Of a DNA stretch of 64,000 nt, positions 24,442-32,753 are shown one piece after another (within the stretch, counting starts at the first letter, position 1; every line of letters starts with the position of its first letter). The position numbers and the translations under genes were made by a program. Origin of the DNA: Raineya sp. (GTDB lineage: Bacteria > Bacteroidota > Bacteroidia > Cytophagales > Thermonemataceae); assembly GCA_025454915.1 (NCBI GenBank), contig JALONN010000002.1, forward strand, positions 186,001-250,000. The letters run 5' to 3'. Under the pieces are notes generated by a model. The model saw only the letters and a program-made list of their open reading frames with translations. It was not told the origin of the DNA and searched no databases.

Positions 24442-24951
24442 TTATCTACCAAAATATAAGTTTTCTTTATCTTGACGTGTTTGATCTTCTAAAGGATACT
24501 CCTTGCGTAATGGATGATAATCCATTTCATCTACGTTATAAATTCTTGTCAGTTTTGGATGCCCATCAAATATAATTCCATAGAAATCGTATGCTTCTCG
24601 CTCCATCCAATTGGAAGAAGCAAATAATGTGGTAAGTGTCGGAATATGTAAGTCATCTTTGGATAAAAAGACTTTGAAACGCAAACGAATATTACTCAAA
24701 AGACTATGTACCTGATACATCACAGCAAACTCAGCCCCTTCATTATCAGGATAATGAATACCACATAAGGTTGTGAGAAATTGGAACTGAAATTGTTTAT
24801 GAAAATATAAATACTCTAAAAGATTGATGATGCTTTCTCGTTTGCAAACCAATAAAGGCATGTCTGTTGCTGTTTGTTCATCTAAAATCAAACTACCTTC
24901 AAATTTTGCTAAAATATCTTCTATAATAATTTCTTTAGTAAGTACAGCCAT
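24442..24951 (-). CDS. nuoC: NADH-quinone oxidoreductase subunit C
   Basis: A 169-residue peripheral-arm subunit of respiratory complex I. Diagnostic segments are FLTTLCGIHYPDNEG, LRFKVFLSKDD, then SSNWMEREAYDFYGIIFDGHPKLTRI and the closing HPLRKEYPLE. NuoC is the 30-kDa subunit linking the quinone-site module to the arm. Length fits an unfused NuoC. Other nuo genes are not adjacent: rluD-family lies upstream and serA downstream. So nuoC is separated from the usual nuoABCD order, unless the rest of the locus lies elsewhere with a second copy. Confidence 0.9.
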   Translation of the reverse strand: MAVLTKEIIIEDILAKFEGSLILDEQTATDMPLLVCKRESIINLLEYLYFHKQFQFQFLTTLCGIHYPDNEGAEFAVMYQVHSLLSNIRLRFKVFLSKDDLHIPTLTTLFASSNWMEREAYDFYGIIFDGHPKLTRIYNVDEMDYHPLRKEYPLEDQTRQDKENLYFGR

Positions 24952-25022
24952 AAATCTTAAATTTTGAGCAAGATAATAATTTTAACAATTCTTAGAAATA
25001 TTTTGTTTATTTTTGAAATACT

Positions 25023-26060
25023 CTATTCTGCATAATCTTCCCATTTTTTCAATAGATTTTGAAAATCTTCTGATAATTCACTCTCAAAAAAAACAGATTT
25101 TAAAGTTGTTGGATGAATAAAACCCAAGCTTTTTGCATGCAAGGCTTGTCTTGGCATCATCTCGAAGCAGTTTTCTACAAATTTTTTATATTTGCCTGTG
25201 GCATTCCCTCTCAATATTTTATCTCCTCCATATGCTACATCATGAAATAAAGGATGACCAATAGATTTCATGTGTACACGTATCTGGTGTGTTCTTCCTG
25301 TTTCTAAGTTACAACGTATCAAACTTACATATTTAAAGGATTTTATAACTTCATAATGTGTAACAGCTCGTTTTCCTATTCCAGAGTCTAGAGGATACAC
25401 ATCCATTACTTTTCTATCCTTAGCACTCCGATAAATTGGAGCATTAACTGTTCCCTTTAATTCTTTTGGTTCGCCCCAAACCAACGCATAATATGTTCTT
25501 TCTATGTTATGGTCAAAAAATTGTTTTGCTATAAAACTTAAGGCTCTTTCTGTTTTGCCTATCACCAAAAGCCCAGAGGTATCTTTATCTATTCTGTGTA
25601 TTAATCCAGGGCGTATTTCCCCATCTTTAAAATGCGGAAGTTGCTGAAAATGATACACCAAAGCATTTACAAGTGTTCCATCCCAGTTACCGTGGGCAGG
25701 GTGTACAACCATTCCAGCAGGCTTATTGACAATCAGAAATTCGTCATCTTCATAAACAATATCAAGAGGAATATTTTCAGGAAGAATTTCTTTATTTCGG
25801 GGTGGTGTAGGTAAATGAAGAGTTATAATATCAAAAGGCTTAACTTTATAATTCGATTTGATAATTTTATCATTGACCTTTATCAAACCTGCTTCTATGC
25901 CATTTTGTATTCTGTTACGAGTAACATTGGGAACTCTATCAACCAAAAACTTGTCTATTCTAAGCAAACTCTGACCTTTATCAGCAATAATTTTGTAATG
26001 TTCATATAATTCAGAAACATCTTCTTCCTCTAAGAAGTCATCTTGTTCATCTAGATTCAT
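25023..26060 (-). CDS. RluA/RluD-family 23S rRNA pseudouridine synthase
   Basis: A 345-residue pseudouridine synthase. An acidic N-tail precedes an S4 RNA-binding domain (about 30-95, LRIDKFLVDRVPNVTRNRIQ), then the catalytic domain with VNKPAGMVVHPAHGN, the catalytic-Asp motif GLIHRIDKDTSGLLVI, and ETGRTHQIRVHM. These are typical of the RluD branch, which isomerises uridines in helix 69 of 23S rRNA. The start is supported by the acidic N-tail that is common in Bacteroidota homologues. It lies 14 bases downstream of the DUF4129-like gene and about 70 before nuoC. Confidence 0.92.
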   Translation of the reverse strand: MNLDEQDDFLEEEDVSELYEHYKIIADKGQSLLRIDKFLVDRVPNVTRNRIQNGIEAGLIKVNDKIIKSNYKVKPFDIITLHLPTPPRNKEILPENIPLDIVYEDDEFLIVNKPAGMVVHPAHGNWDGTLVNALVYHFQQLPHFKDGEIRPGLIHRIDKDTSGLLVIGKTERALSFIAKQFFDHNIERTYYALVWGEPKELKGTVNAPIYRSAKDRKVMDVYPLDSGIGKRAVTHYEVIKSFKYVSLIRCNLETGRTHQIRVHMKSIGHPLFHDVAYGGDKILRGNATGKYKKFVENCFEMMPRQALHAKSLGFIHPTTLKSVFFESELSEDFQNLLKKWEDYAE

Positions 26061-26074
26061 TTTTGAAAGAGTTC

Positions 26075-26839
26075 TTATATTTTACTATGTAAATTCTTGA
26101 ATTGAGGATACAAAGTATCAAATTGTGATTGAGAGATTTCAAATCCTCCATATTTAATATAGGCAAAAATTTTACTCTGATACCTAAACTCATCATAAAG
26201 AGTATTTTTATTTTGTCTAAGTTCTTGTTGATACTCTAAATTTGTTTTCTCTCTTTGTAGTTGTATATATTGTTTTTGAGAAAGTAAAAATAACGTTTTT
26301 AAATATAAAAATCTGACAGCTTGTGTGTAGTCTCCTTTTTTTATTGCTTGGCTTATTTTCTCATCTAGATTATTTTTATCTAATTTATCAACATCTTCTT
26401 CTTGTATTTCTTGTGAAGTAATTTTAGCGTTTCTTCTAAACAAACTCATAGGATTAACTCCTAAAATAAACAATACTAAAAAGATAATTGCAATGGCTGA
26501 AGCAATATAAATTGCACTTTCTCCTAACCTGATAGATAAATTTGGAGATTCTTCTTCTCTTACTTTTTGAAATTCAATTTCATTATTATTTTTACGTTGA
26601 CTTTTTTTCTTTTGCTCTTGTTCATAACGCCATTTTTTCCACTCCCAATCATTATCATCTCCGTTATATTCTTTTATATCCTCTTCTTCGTAATTAAAAT
26701 CAGGATTACTTCTTAATTTTTCTAAATTTTTATCTTTAAAATTACGAACATCCACAACAGAACTGTCTATAATGCCTTGCCCATATCCCTGAAAAGAATA
26801 TCCTAAAAGAAAAAATACTATCAAAATCTTCTGAAGCAT
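26075..26839 (-). CDS. DUF4129-like membrane protein
   Basis: The ATG at 26839 is preferred since it starts a signal peptide (MLQKILIVFFLLGYSFQGYGQ); the longer frame overlaps uppP. The 254-residue product has a charged, Asn/Glu/Lys-rich extracytoplasmic part, one span (about 113-133, AIYIASAIAIIFLVLFILGV), and a cytoplasmic helical region with AIKKGDYTQAVRFLYLKTL and REKTNLEYQQEL. These match the DUF4129 C-terminal motif found beside transglutaminase-like and MoxR proteins. No such partners are adjacent here. Function unknown. Confidence 0.72.
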   Translation of the reverse strand: MLQKILIVFFLLGYSFQGYGQGIIDSSVVDVRNFKDKNLEKLRSNPDFNYEEEDIKEYNGDDNDWEWKKWRYEQEQKKKSQRKNNNEIEFQKVREEESPNLSIRLGESAIYIASAIAIIFLVLFILGVNPMSLFRRNAKITSQEIQEEDVDKLDKNNLDEKISQAIKKGDYTQAVRFLYLKTLFLLSQKQYIQLQREKTNLEYQQELRQNKNTLYDEFRYQSKIFAYIKYGGFEISQSQFDTLYPQFKNLHSKI

Positions 26840-26873
26840 ATGAGTATTACTTAGAAAAGAAAGGTACAAAATT

Positions 26874-27677
26874 TTAAAGCATTTCCAAAGAATAGCCTCC
26901 AATTATCAGAGATAATAGAATAATACCGATAGCTATTCTATACCAACCAAAAACCTTGAAGCCATGTTTGGTAAGTATGCCTATAAAAAACTTTATTGCT
27001 AACATAGCTACAACAAAGGCTACTACATTTCCAACAAGAAACAAAATCCATTGCTCCTGTGTCTGATTCAGGAAATCTTCTTTTACATCCCATACACTTT
27101 TAGCTGTAGCTGCAAACATTGTAGGAACAGCCAAGAAAAAAGAGAATTCTGCTGCAACTTTTCTATTTAGATTCTGTGTTAAACCTCCTATAATAGTAGA
27201 TGCTGAACGACTTACACCTGGTATCATAGAGATACACTGAAAGCACCCTATAATAAAAGCTGTTTTATAGTTAATATCTTGAGTAGTTTGGCTCTGATTT
27301 AATTCATTTTTAGCAAACCATTTATCTACAAATAAAAGTATGATTCCTCCCAATAATAATGCAATTGCTACTACATCCACCCTTTCAAGTAAGACATCAA
27401 TATGCTTTTTAAGAAGAAGACCTAACACAGCCGCTGGAATGAAGGCTACTATTAATTTAAAATAAAAATCAAGGCTTTGAAAAAATCGTTTCCAATACAA
27501 TACAACTACTGAAAGAATAGCTCCTAATTGAATAGCTACAATAAACATTTTGAAGAAATTATCAGCTTTCATTTGTGCAAATGCAGCTGTAATAATCATA
27601 TGTCCCGTAGAAGATATAGGTAAAAACTCTGTAAGTCCCTCTACTATTGCTAGTAAAATAGCTTCTAATAAACTCAT
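26874..27677 (-). CDS. uppP: Undecaprenyl-diphosphatase
   Basis: A 267-residue polytopic membrane enzyme of the BacA/UppP family, which recycles the undecaprenyl-PP lipid carrier used in peptidoglycan and O-antigen export. Signature motifs are [17 protein letters not shown] near the N-terminus and [15 protein letters not shown] around residue 155, which together form the active site. It overlaps the upstream DUF3098 gene by four bases (27674-27677), so the two are translationally coupled. DUF3098-uppP is a recurring gene pair in Bacteroidota. Confidence 0.95.
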   Translation of the reverse strand: MSLLEAILLAIVEGLTEFLPISSTGHMIITAAFAQMKADNFFKMFIVAIQLGAILSVVVLYWKRFFQSLDFYFKLIVAFIPAAVLGLLLKKHIDVLLERVDVVAIALLLGGIILLFVDKWFAKNELNQSQTTQDINYKTAFIIGCFQCISMIPGVSRSASTIIGGLTQNLNRKVAAEFSFFLAVPTMFAATAKSVWDVKEDFLNQTQEQWILFLVGNVVAFVVAMLAIKFFIGILTKHGFKVFGWYRIAIGIILLSLIIGGYSLEML

Positions 27678-27889
27678 TTTTTCGATTTATAGAAAATAGC
27701 TACAAATTGTGTAAGAAAACCTGCTAAAAGTACAATAGGACCTAGTGTAATACCCATAAAGCCAAAGCCATATTGCTCTTTATCACTTGCCATAATCACA
27801 AATCCTAATAAAAGAAGAACAAGCCCGACAATCATGATGATATAGTTTGCCTTATCGAAAGGGAAAGGTTTATTTTCTGAATTTTGCAT
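27674..27889 (-). CDS. DUF3098 small membrane protein
   Basis: A 71-residue protein with two membrane spans (about 16-33 and 45-64) separated by a turn with [13 protein letters not shown]. It matches DUF3098, whose members lie next to ftsX and uppP in Bacteroidota. Role unknown. It is translationally coupled to uppP by a four-base overlap. A candidate promoter lies at 27909-27939. Confidence 0.82.
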   Translation of the reverse strand: MQNSENKPFPFDKANYIIMIVGLVLLLLGFVIMASDKEQYGFGFMGITLGPIVLLAGFLTQFVAIFYKSKK

Positions 27890-27908
27890 AAAATTGCTTT
27901 TTGAATTG

Positions 27909-27939
27909 CAAAGAAAACGTTTTTTGTTGAATTTTCCAA
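27909..27939 (-). promoter_or_regulatory. Candidate promoter for DUF3098-uppP
   Basis: On the minus strand TTG (27939-27937) is followed after 20 bases by TTTCTTTG (27916-27909), one base off the TAnnTTTG -7 consensus. It is 20 bases before the DUF3098 ATG. Confidence 0.35.
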
Positions 27940-28023
27940 CTATCTATAAAATGCCTGAAATAGGTTTTTTATTTTGAGAAACCTTGATTATTTCTTAATT
28001 TGCATCATAAAGTAAAAGCCAGT

Positions 28024-28602
28024 ATGTTAGATTTTGTCAAACATGAATTATTGGAAGCTCAAAATGTCTTAAATTCATTTTTTGAGAATGTAGAGAACCT
28101 TGATAAAATTGTTCTTACAGCCAAAAAAATGATTGAAGCTATCCAGAATAATCATAAAATATTGGCTTGTGGTAATGGAGGTTCACATTGTGATGCCATG
28201 CACTTTGCCGAAGAATTAAGTGGAAAATACAGAAATGATCGTAAAGCCCTCCCTGCTATTTCTATTTCAGATAGTGGACATATTACTTGTGTTGGTAATG
28301 ATTATGGTTTTGATCATATTTATGCTCGATTTGTAGAAGCTATCGGACAATCTGGAGATATTTTAGTGGGAATTAGCACCAGTGGAAATTCCGTTAATAT
28401 TTTAAAAGCTTTTGAAGTTGCTAAAAATCAAGGAATTACAACTATTGCTCTTACAGGAAAAAATGGTGGAAAATTGGCTGAGTTAGCTGATTTTGAAATT
28501 CGTGTTCCTCATATGGGTTATGCTGATAGAATTCAAGAAATACATATTAAAATTATTCATATTTGGATTGGGCTAATTGAAAAAGGTTTAGGGTTATCAT
28601 AA
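28024..28602 (+). CDS. gmhA: Phosphoheptose isomerase (SIS domain)
   Basis: The ATG at 28024 ([10 protein letters not shown]) gives 192 residues, the usual GmhA length; the longer frame starts with TTG at 28000. GmhA converts sedoheptulose-7-phosphate to D-glycero-D-manno-heptose-7-phosphate for lipopolysaccharide core synthesis. Motifs are [40 protein letters not shown] and the catalytic [11 protein letters not shown]. The DnaA-associated paralogue DiaA is the main alternative, but the Glu, Gln and His active-site residues of GmhA are all present. The hydrolase and Omp85 genes follow closely. Confidence 0.87.
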   Translation: MLDFVKHELLEAQNVLNSFFENVENLDKIVLTAKKMIEAIQNNHKILACGNGGSHCDAMHFAEELSGKYRNDRKALPAISISDSGHITCVGNDYGFDHIYARFVEAIGQSGDILVGISTSGNSVNILKAFEVAKNQGITTIALTGKNGGKLAELADFEIRVPHMGYADRIQEIHIKIIHIWIGLIEKGLGLS

Positions 28603-28613
28603 ATCAAGATTTT

Positions 28614-29549
28614 ATGAAAAAAGTACTTGGAATATTTATACTATGTTTTCTTTGGGTATCTTTTGTTTTTTCTCAAAACGTAAAAGAAGAAATCATTAAA
28701 AATGATGTACTAGAAGGAACATTACTTATTCCATTCCATAAAAATCCTCTTCCACTAGTTATTATTATAGCAGGCTCAGGTCCAACTGATAGAGATGGTA
28801 ATAATCCTTTATCTGGAAAATCAAACTCTTATAAACTTCTAGCTGAAGGCTTAGCTCAAAATAATATTGCCTCTCTACGATATGATAAAAGAGGTATAGG
28901 AAAAAGCATTGTTGCTAATTTTAAAGAAGATAGCCTTACTTTCGATCAGTATATCAATGATGTAAAATCTTGGACAGATATTATTAGTAAAGATAAAAGA
29001 TTCAATAAAATTATTATTTTAGGGCATAGCGAGGGTTCTTTGGTAGGAATGATTGCTTCTAAAAATTCAAAAGTATCTAAATATATTTCGTTAGCTGGGG
29101 CTGGCAGAATGATAGATGAGATAATTATTCAACAACTCAAAGATCAAAAACAACCTGAAAATATCATTAAAGATATAACAGATATGTTTTCAGAGTTGAA
29201 AAAAGGTAATAAGATTGAAAAGCCTAATCCCATGTATTACAGTCTTTTCCGTCCAAGTGTACAACCCTACATGATTTCTTGGCTTAAATATAATCCGCAA
29301 GAAGAAATCAAAAAATTAACAATTCCTGTTCTGATTATTCAAGGTACAACAGATTTACAAGTTTCTGAAAATGAAGCACAATTGCTTTCAAAAGCAAATC
29401 CCAAAGCACAATATTTGCTTATAGAAAAAATGAACCATGTTCTGAAAAATAGCTCTTTGGATAGAAAAGAAAATTTTGATACTTATTCAAAACCAGATTT
29501 GCCACTTTCAGATGGTCTGATAAATGGTATTGTAAAATTTATACATTAA
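28614..29549 (+). CDS. Exported alpha/beta hydrolase
   Basis: A 311-residue exported hydrolase. A signal peptide (about 1-20) is followed by the alpha/beta fold: IIAGSGPTDRDGNNP (oxyanion region), LRYDKRGIGKS, the nucleophile elbow LGHSEGSLVG, an acid strand LIIQGTTDLQV and the His in EKMNHVLKN. The catalytic triad Ser-Asp-His is complete. The family is the serine aminopeptidase-like hydrolases often annotated as periplasmic esterases. It sits 11 bases after gmhA and one base before the Omp85 gene, so the three form an operon of envelope proteins. Confidence 0.82.
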   Translation: MKKVLGIFILCFLWVSFVFSQNVKEEIIKNDVLEGTLLIPFHKNPLPLVIIIAGSGPTDRDGNNPLSGKSNSYKLLAEGLAQNNIASLRYDKRGIGKSIVANFKEDSLTFDQYINDVKSWTDIISKDKRFNKIIILGHSEGSLVGMIASKNSKVSKYISLAGAGRMIDEIIIQQLKDQKQPENIIKDITDMFSELKKGNKIEKPNPMYYSLFRPSVQPYMISWLKYNPQEEIKKLTIPVLIIQGTTDLQVSENEAQLLSKANPKAQYLLIEKMNHVLKNSSLDRKENFDTYSKPDLPLSDGLINGIVKFIH

Positions 29550-29550
29550 T

Positions 29551-31263
29551 TTGATTCATAAATTCCTTATACTAACCTTTTTATGTTTTTTTTTGAGCTT
29601 TTATTCTTATGCTCAGAAAAGTCTACAAATGGAATTCATACCAAATCTTAATTATACTTATCAAACAAAATTTATAGACTCTCTTTCAAGAGAATCCCAT
29701 ATCAATAGTATTTTATCTGGTTTACAAAAAAAGGGCTATTGGTACTTAAGCATAAAAGAAAAAAAGTATTCAAATAATACTTTAATAATCAAAGTTATTT
29801 TAAATAAACCTATTTACTGGGAAAAACTTGAACAAGGTAATTTAGATGATATTTTTTTAGAGAAGCTTTCCCTTCATAAATTTACACATACTATTTTTGA
29901 TTTTGAGGTTTGGGAGAAGTTTTCAAAGAAAATTCTAAAAAATGCAGAGAACAAAGGTTATCCATTTGCTAAAATCCAATTGGATAGTATTCAAAATAAT
30001 AATGATTCTATTTCTGCTAGAATCAATTTTCAAAAAGGTTTTTATGTTACATGGGATACATTAAGCATAAGAGGAAATCTTAAACTTAAGCGTTTTTTTC
30101 TTGAAAAATATTTACAAATTCGAAAAGATGAACCTTATAGTCAATTACAGCTTGAAAAAGCCGAGAAACTTCTGAAAAATTTAGGTTTTATAAAAATAGT
30201 AAAGCCAACACAAGTTTTTTTTGAAACTCAAAGAGCTAAACCTGTTTTTTTTGTAAACCAAACAAGAAGTAATGAAATAGATGGTATTCTGGGTTTGATG
30301 CCTAATGAACTTTCTAGAAACAGTTTATTACTCACAGGTCAGGCACAAATTCGGTTAAGAAATTTATTTAATTCAGCTAAAAGCTTAGAAGCAGAGTTTC
30401 AACAACTAAAACCTAATCATCAGTTACTCCAAGCTATTTACAAACATCCTATTCTTTTTGGTTCTAAACTTAATCTTGAATTTAATTTTAAGTTACTGAG
30501 AGAAGATACAAATTTTGTTAATATCAATAGACATCTTCGTTTTACTTACCCTGTTAATCTCTATACAAATTTCAAACTGTTTGGAGGAATACAAAGTTCA
30601 CAAACGGGCTTTACACCAAACTCAAGTATTAGCAAATTACCAATCAATCAAGAAAATAAATATACCTTTTATGGTTTAGGTTATGAATATAATCAGGTGG
30701 ATGATATTTTTTTACCTAAAAATGGTATTCAGGTACAGTTAGATTTGCAAACAGGTAATAAAAGTATCGAACGACTCCCCTTTCTATCAGATAGTTTGTA
30801 TCAGAATATTCAGCTTAAAAGTTTACAAACATCTATTCTACTGAAACAGAATTATTATAAAATGATTCGTCAGAAAAGTGGTTTATATATAAAACTAGAA
30901 GGAGGTATTTTAGTAAATAGAAACTTGCTTCAAAATGAATTATTTCGTTTAGGAGGGTTATCAAGTATCAGAGGGTTTAATCAGAATTTCTTTTTTGCTT
31001 CTTCTTATGCTCTTAGTACAATAGAATATCGTTATTTTTGGCAAGATGATGCTTATTTTTCTTTTTTTTATGACCAAGCTGTTTTAGAGGCAAAAATTCT
31101 TGATACAAAAACAAAAGACACCCCATTAGGCATTGGAACAGGTATAAGTTTCCAAACAAAAGGAGGTATCTTTAATTTAAGTTATGCTTTAGGTTATGCT
31201 CAGAATCAAAATTTAAGCATAACAAAATCTAAAATTCATTTTGGATTTATTAGCAGATTTTAA
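29551..31263 (+). CDS. Omp85 (BamA/TamA-like) outer-membrane protein
   Basis: A 570-residue outer-membrane barrel. The TTG at 29551 is taken as the real start because only it supplies a signal peptide (MIHKFLILTFLCFFLSFYSYAQ); the next in-frame ATG is 26 codons later. Residues about 25-225 have POTRA-like alternation, and the rest is a barrel with the Omp85 lid-lock motif in FRLGGLSSIRGFNQ (RGF) and a C-terminal Phe strand (FGFISRF). It is shorter than BamA, so a TamA-like or two-POTRA accessory transporter is likely. The gene follows the hydrolase by one base. Its stop overlaps that of lysA by four bases (convergent). Confidence 0.8.
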   Translation: MIHKFLILTFLCFFLSFYSYAQKSLQMEFIPNLNYTYQTKFIDSLSRESHINSILSGLQKKGYWYLSIKEKKYSNNTLIIKVILNKPIYWEKLEQGNLDDIFLEKLSLHKFTHTIFDFEVWEKFSKKILKNAENKGYPFAKIQLDSIQNNNDSISARINFQKGFYVTWDTLSIRGNLKLKRFFLEKYLQIRKDEPYSQLQLEKAEKLLKNLGFIKIVKPTQVFFETQRAKPVFFVNQTRSNEIDGILGLMPNELSRNSLLLTGQAQIRLRNLFNSAKSLEAEFQQLKPNHQLLQAIYKHPILFGSKLNLEFNFKLLREDTNFVNINRHLRFTYPVNLYTNFKLFGGIQSSQTGFTPNSSISKLPINQENKYTFYGLGYEYNQVDDIFLPKNGIQVQLDLQTGNKSIERLPFLSDSLYQNIQLKSLQTSILLKQNYYKMIRQKSGLYIKLEGGILVNRNLLQNELFRLGGLSSIRGFNQNFFFASSYALSTIEYRYFWQDDAYFSFFYDQAVLEAKILDTKTKDTPLGIGTGISFQTKGGIFNLSYALGYAQNQNLSITKSKIHFGFISRF

Positions 31264-32513
31264 ACTTTCGCTGGTTCAAAATCTATTACAACCTGATTTT
31301 GTAATATATCATCTAACGTTTCTCTTTCTCGTATCAGGCGGGCTTCCCCTTCAAAAATCAAAACTTCGGCTGGTCTGAAACGGGCATTATACTGCGAACT
31401 CATTGTAAACCCATAAGCACCTGCATTTTTCAGGCATAGTATATCTCCTTCTCTTACTTCATTAAGTTTTCTATCCCAACCAAAAGTATCTGTTTCACAA
31501 ATATATCCAACCACTGTATAAACTCTTGTAGGAGCTGTTGGATTTGAAACATTCACAATATCATGATACGCATCGTACATCATAGGGCGTACCAAATGAT
31601 TTAGTCCAGAGTTTACACCAACAAAAACAGTTGCAGGAGTGGTTTTGATTACATTGGTTTTTACAAACAAATACCCCGATTCACTTACCAAATACTTCCC
31701 TGGCTCAAACCATAATTCTAGCTCTTTTCCATATTCTTTACAAAAACCATGAAATGCTTTTGTAAGTTTTTTACCTAAATCAGCTATATCTGTAATAACA
31801 TCCCCTTCTTTGTAAGCAACCTTGAAACCACTTCCAAAGTCCATAAATTCTAAATCAGGGAAGTCTTTAGCTATATCAAATAGGATATTTGCCCCTTGCA
31901 AGAACACTTCAGAATCCACAATTTCAGAACCTGTATGCATATGCAATCCATTTACTTTGATGTTATTTGTCTTGATAACACGCAAAAGATGTCTTGTTTG
32001 GAGGACAGAAATACCAAATTTAGAATCAATATGTCCTGTAGAAATTTTATGATTCCCTCCTGCCATAATATGTGGATTCAGGCGAATACAGCAAGGAACA
32101 GTATTTCCATACTCATGCCCGAATTGTTCTAGAATAGAAATATTATCAATATTAATAACTACTCCTAGACGAACAGCTTCTTTTATTTCCTCAAAACTTA
32201 CACAATTAGGTGTAAATATGATCTCTTTTGGAGCAAATCCAGCCATAAGCCCTAAACGTACTTCCTGAATAGAAACAGTATCAAGTCCTGTCCCATAATA
32301 TTTAAAAAGTTTTAAAATAGAGATATTATTCAGAGCCTTACAAGCATATTTTATCTTCACATTTACATCTTTAAAGGAATCCTTTAACAGATTTACTTTC
32401 TCTTGCATTTTGCTCGCATCATATACGTATAAAGGCGAATCAAATTTTTCACAGAGTTCTAAAACATTTACTCCCTGAATCTGGTATTGGTTATTACTGG
32501 TTGAAACTTGCAT
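31260..32513 (-). CDS. lysA: Diaminopimelate decarboxylase
   Basis: The ATG at 32513 (MQVSTSNNQY) gives 417 residues, which is normal for LysA; the frame extends further upstream without good start context. The enzyme makes L-lysine from meso-diaminopimelate using PLP. The PLP lysine is Lys59 (KYACKAL). Further motifs are HMHTGSEI (ring stacking), LEFMDFGSGF, WFEPGKYLV and ICETDTFGW, the last with the active-site Cys. Its 3' end overlaps the stop of the Omp85 gene. It sits divergent from mnmG across the parS-containing region. Confidence 0.94.
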   Translation of the reverse strand: MQVSTSNNQYQIQGVNVLELCEKFDSPLYVYDASKMQEKVNLLKDSFKDVNVKIKYACKALNNISILKLFKYYGTGLDTVSIQEVRLGLMAGFAPKEIIFTPNCVSFEEIKEAVRLGVVINIDNISILEQFGHEYGNTVPCCIRLNPHIMAGGNHKISTGHIDSKFGISVLQTRHLLRVIKTNNIKVNGLHMHTGSEIVDSEVFLQGANILFDIAKDFPDLEFMDFGSGFKVAYKEGDVITDIADLGKKLTKAFHGFCKEYGKELELWFEPGKYLVSESGYLFVKTNVIKTTPATVFVGVNSGLNHLVRPMMYDAYHDIVNVSNPTAPTRVYTVVGYICETDTFGWDRKLNEVREGDILCLKNAGAYGFTMSSQYNARFRPAEVLIFEGEARLIRERETLDDILQNQVVIDFEPAKV

Positions 32514-32533
32514 ATTGATAGGTATAATTTTCT

Positions 32534-32541
32534 CAAAAATA
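32534..32541 (-). promoter_or_regulatory. -7 box for lysA (TATTTTTG)
   Basis: TATTTTTG on the minus strand matches TAnnTTTG and lies 20 bases before the lysA ATG. No TTG is found at the -33 spacing. Confidence 0.4.
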
Positions 32542-32587
32542 CAGAAAAAACTCATTTTTAGCTTCTATTCTAAGATAATATTTCAAA

Positions 32588-32603
32588 CGTTCCACGTGGA
32601 ACA
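32588..32603. other. parS-like palindrome, copy 1
   Basis: CGTTCCACGTGGAACA differs by one base from the perfect palindrome TGTTCCACGTGGAACA. That sequence is the ParB-binding parS consensus of many bacteria (Pseudomonas-type GTTCCACGTGGAAC core). It lies between lysA and mnmG, with a second copy 126 bases away. Confidence 0.8.
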
Positions 32604-32683
32604 TCTCCACACTTATTCTTTCGCTATTTTGAGTATCTGTAAATTTTAGAACCAACTGCTCATGTTTATTGTTTGTTTTATCG

Positions 32684-32691
32684 TAACTTTG
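32684..32691 (+). promoter_or_regulatory. -7 box for mnmG (TAACTTTG)
   Basis: TAACTTTG matches TAnnTTTG and lies between the two parS-like sites, 63 bases before the mnmG ATG. Transcription from it would place the second palindrome in the mnmG leader. Confidence 0.45.
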
Positions 32692-32713
32692 TAAAAAATA
32701 TAAGTAAACAATA

Positions 32714-32729
32714 TGTTCCACGTGGAACA
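32714..32729. other. parS-like palindrome, copy 2
   Basis: TGTTCCACGTGGAACA is a perfect match to the parS palindrome; symmetry extends to 22 bases (32711-32732). Proximity to mnmG and to the DnaA-box cluster at 39.6 kb supports a centromere-like role for chromosome segregation. ParA/ParB genes are not in the window. Confidence 0.85.
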
Positions 32730-32753
32730 TATTACACCTAAAAATATAAAAAT

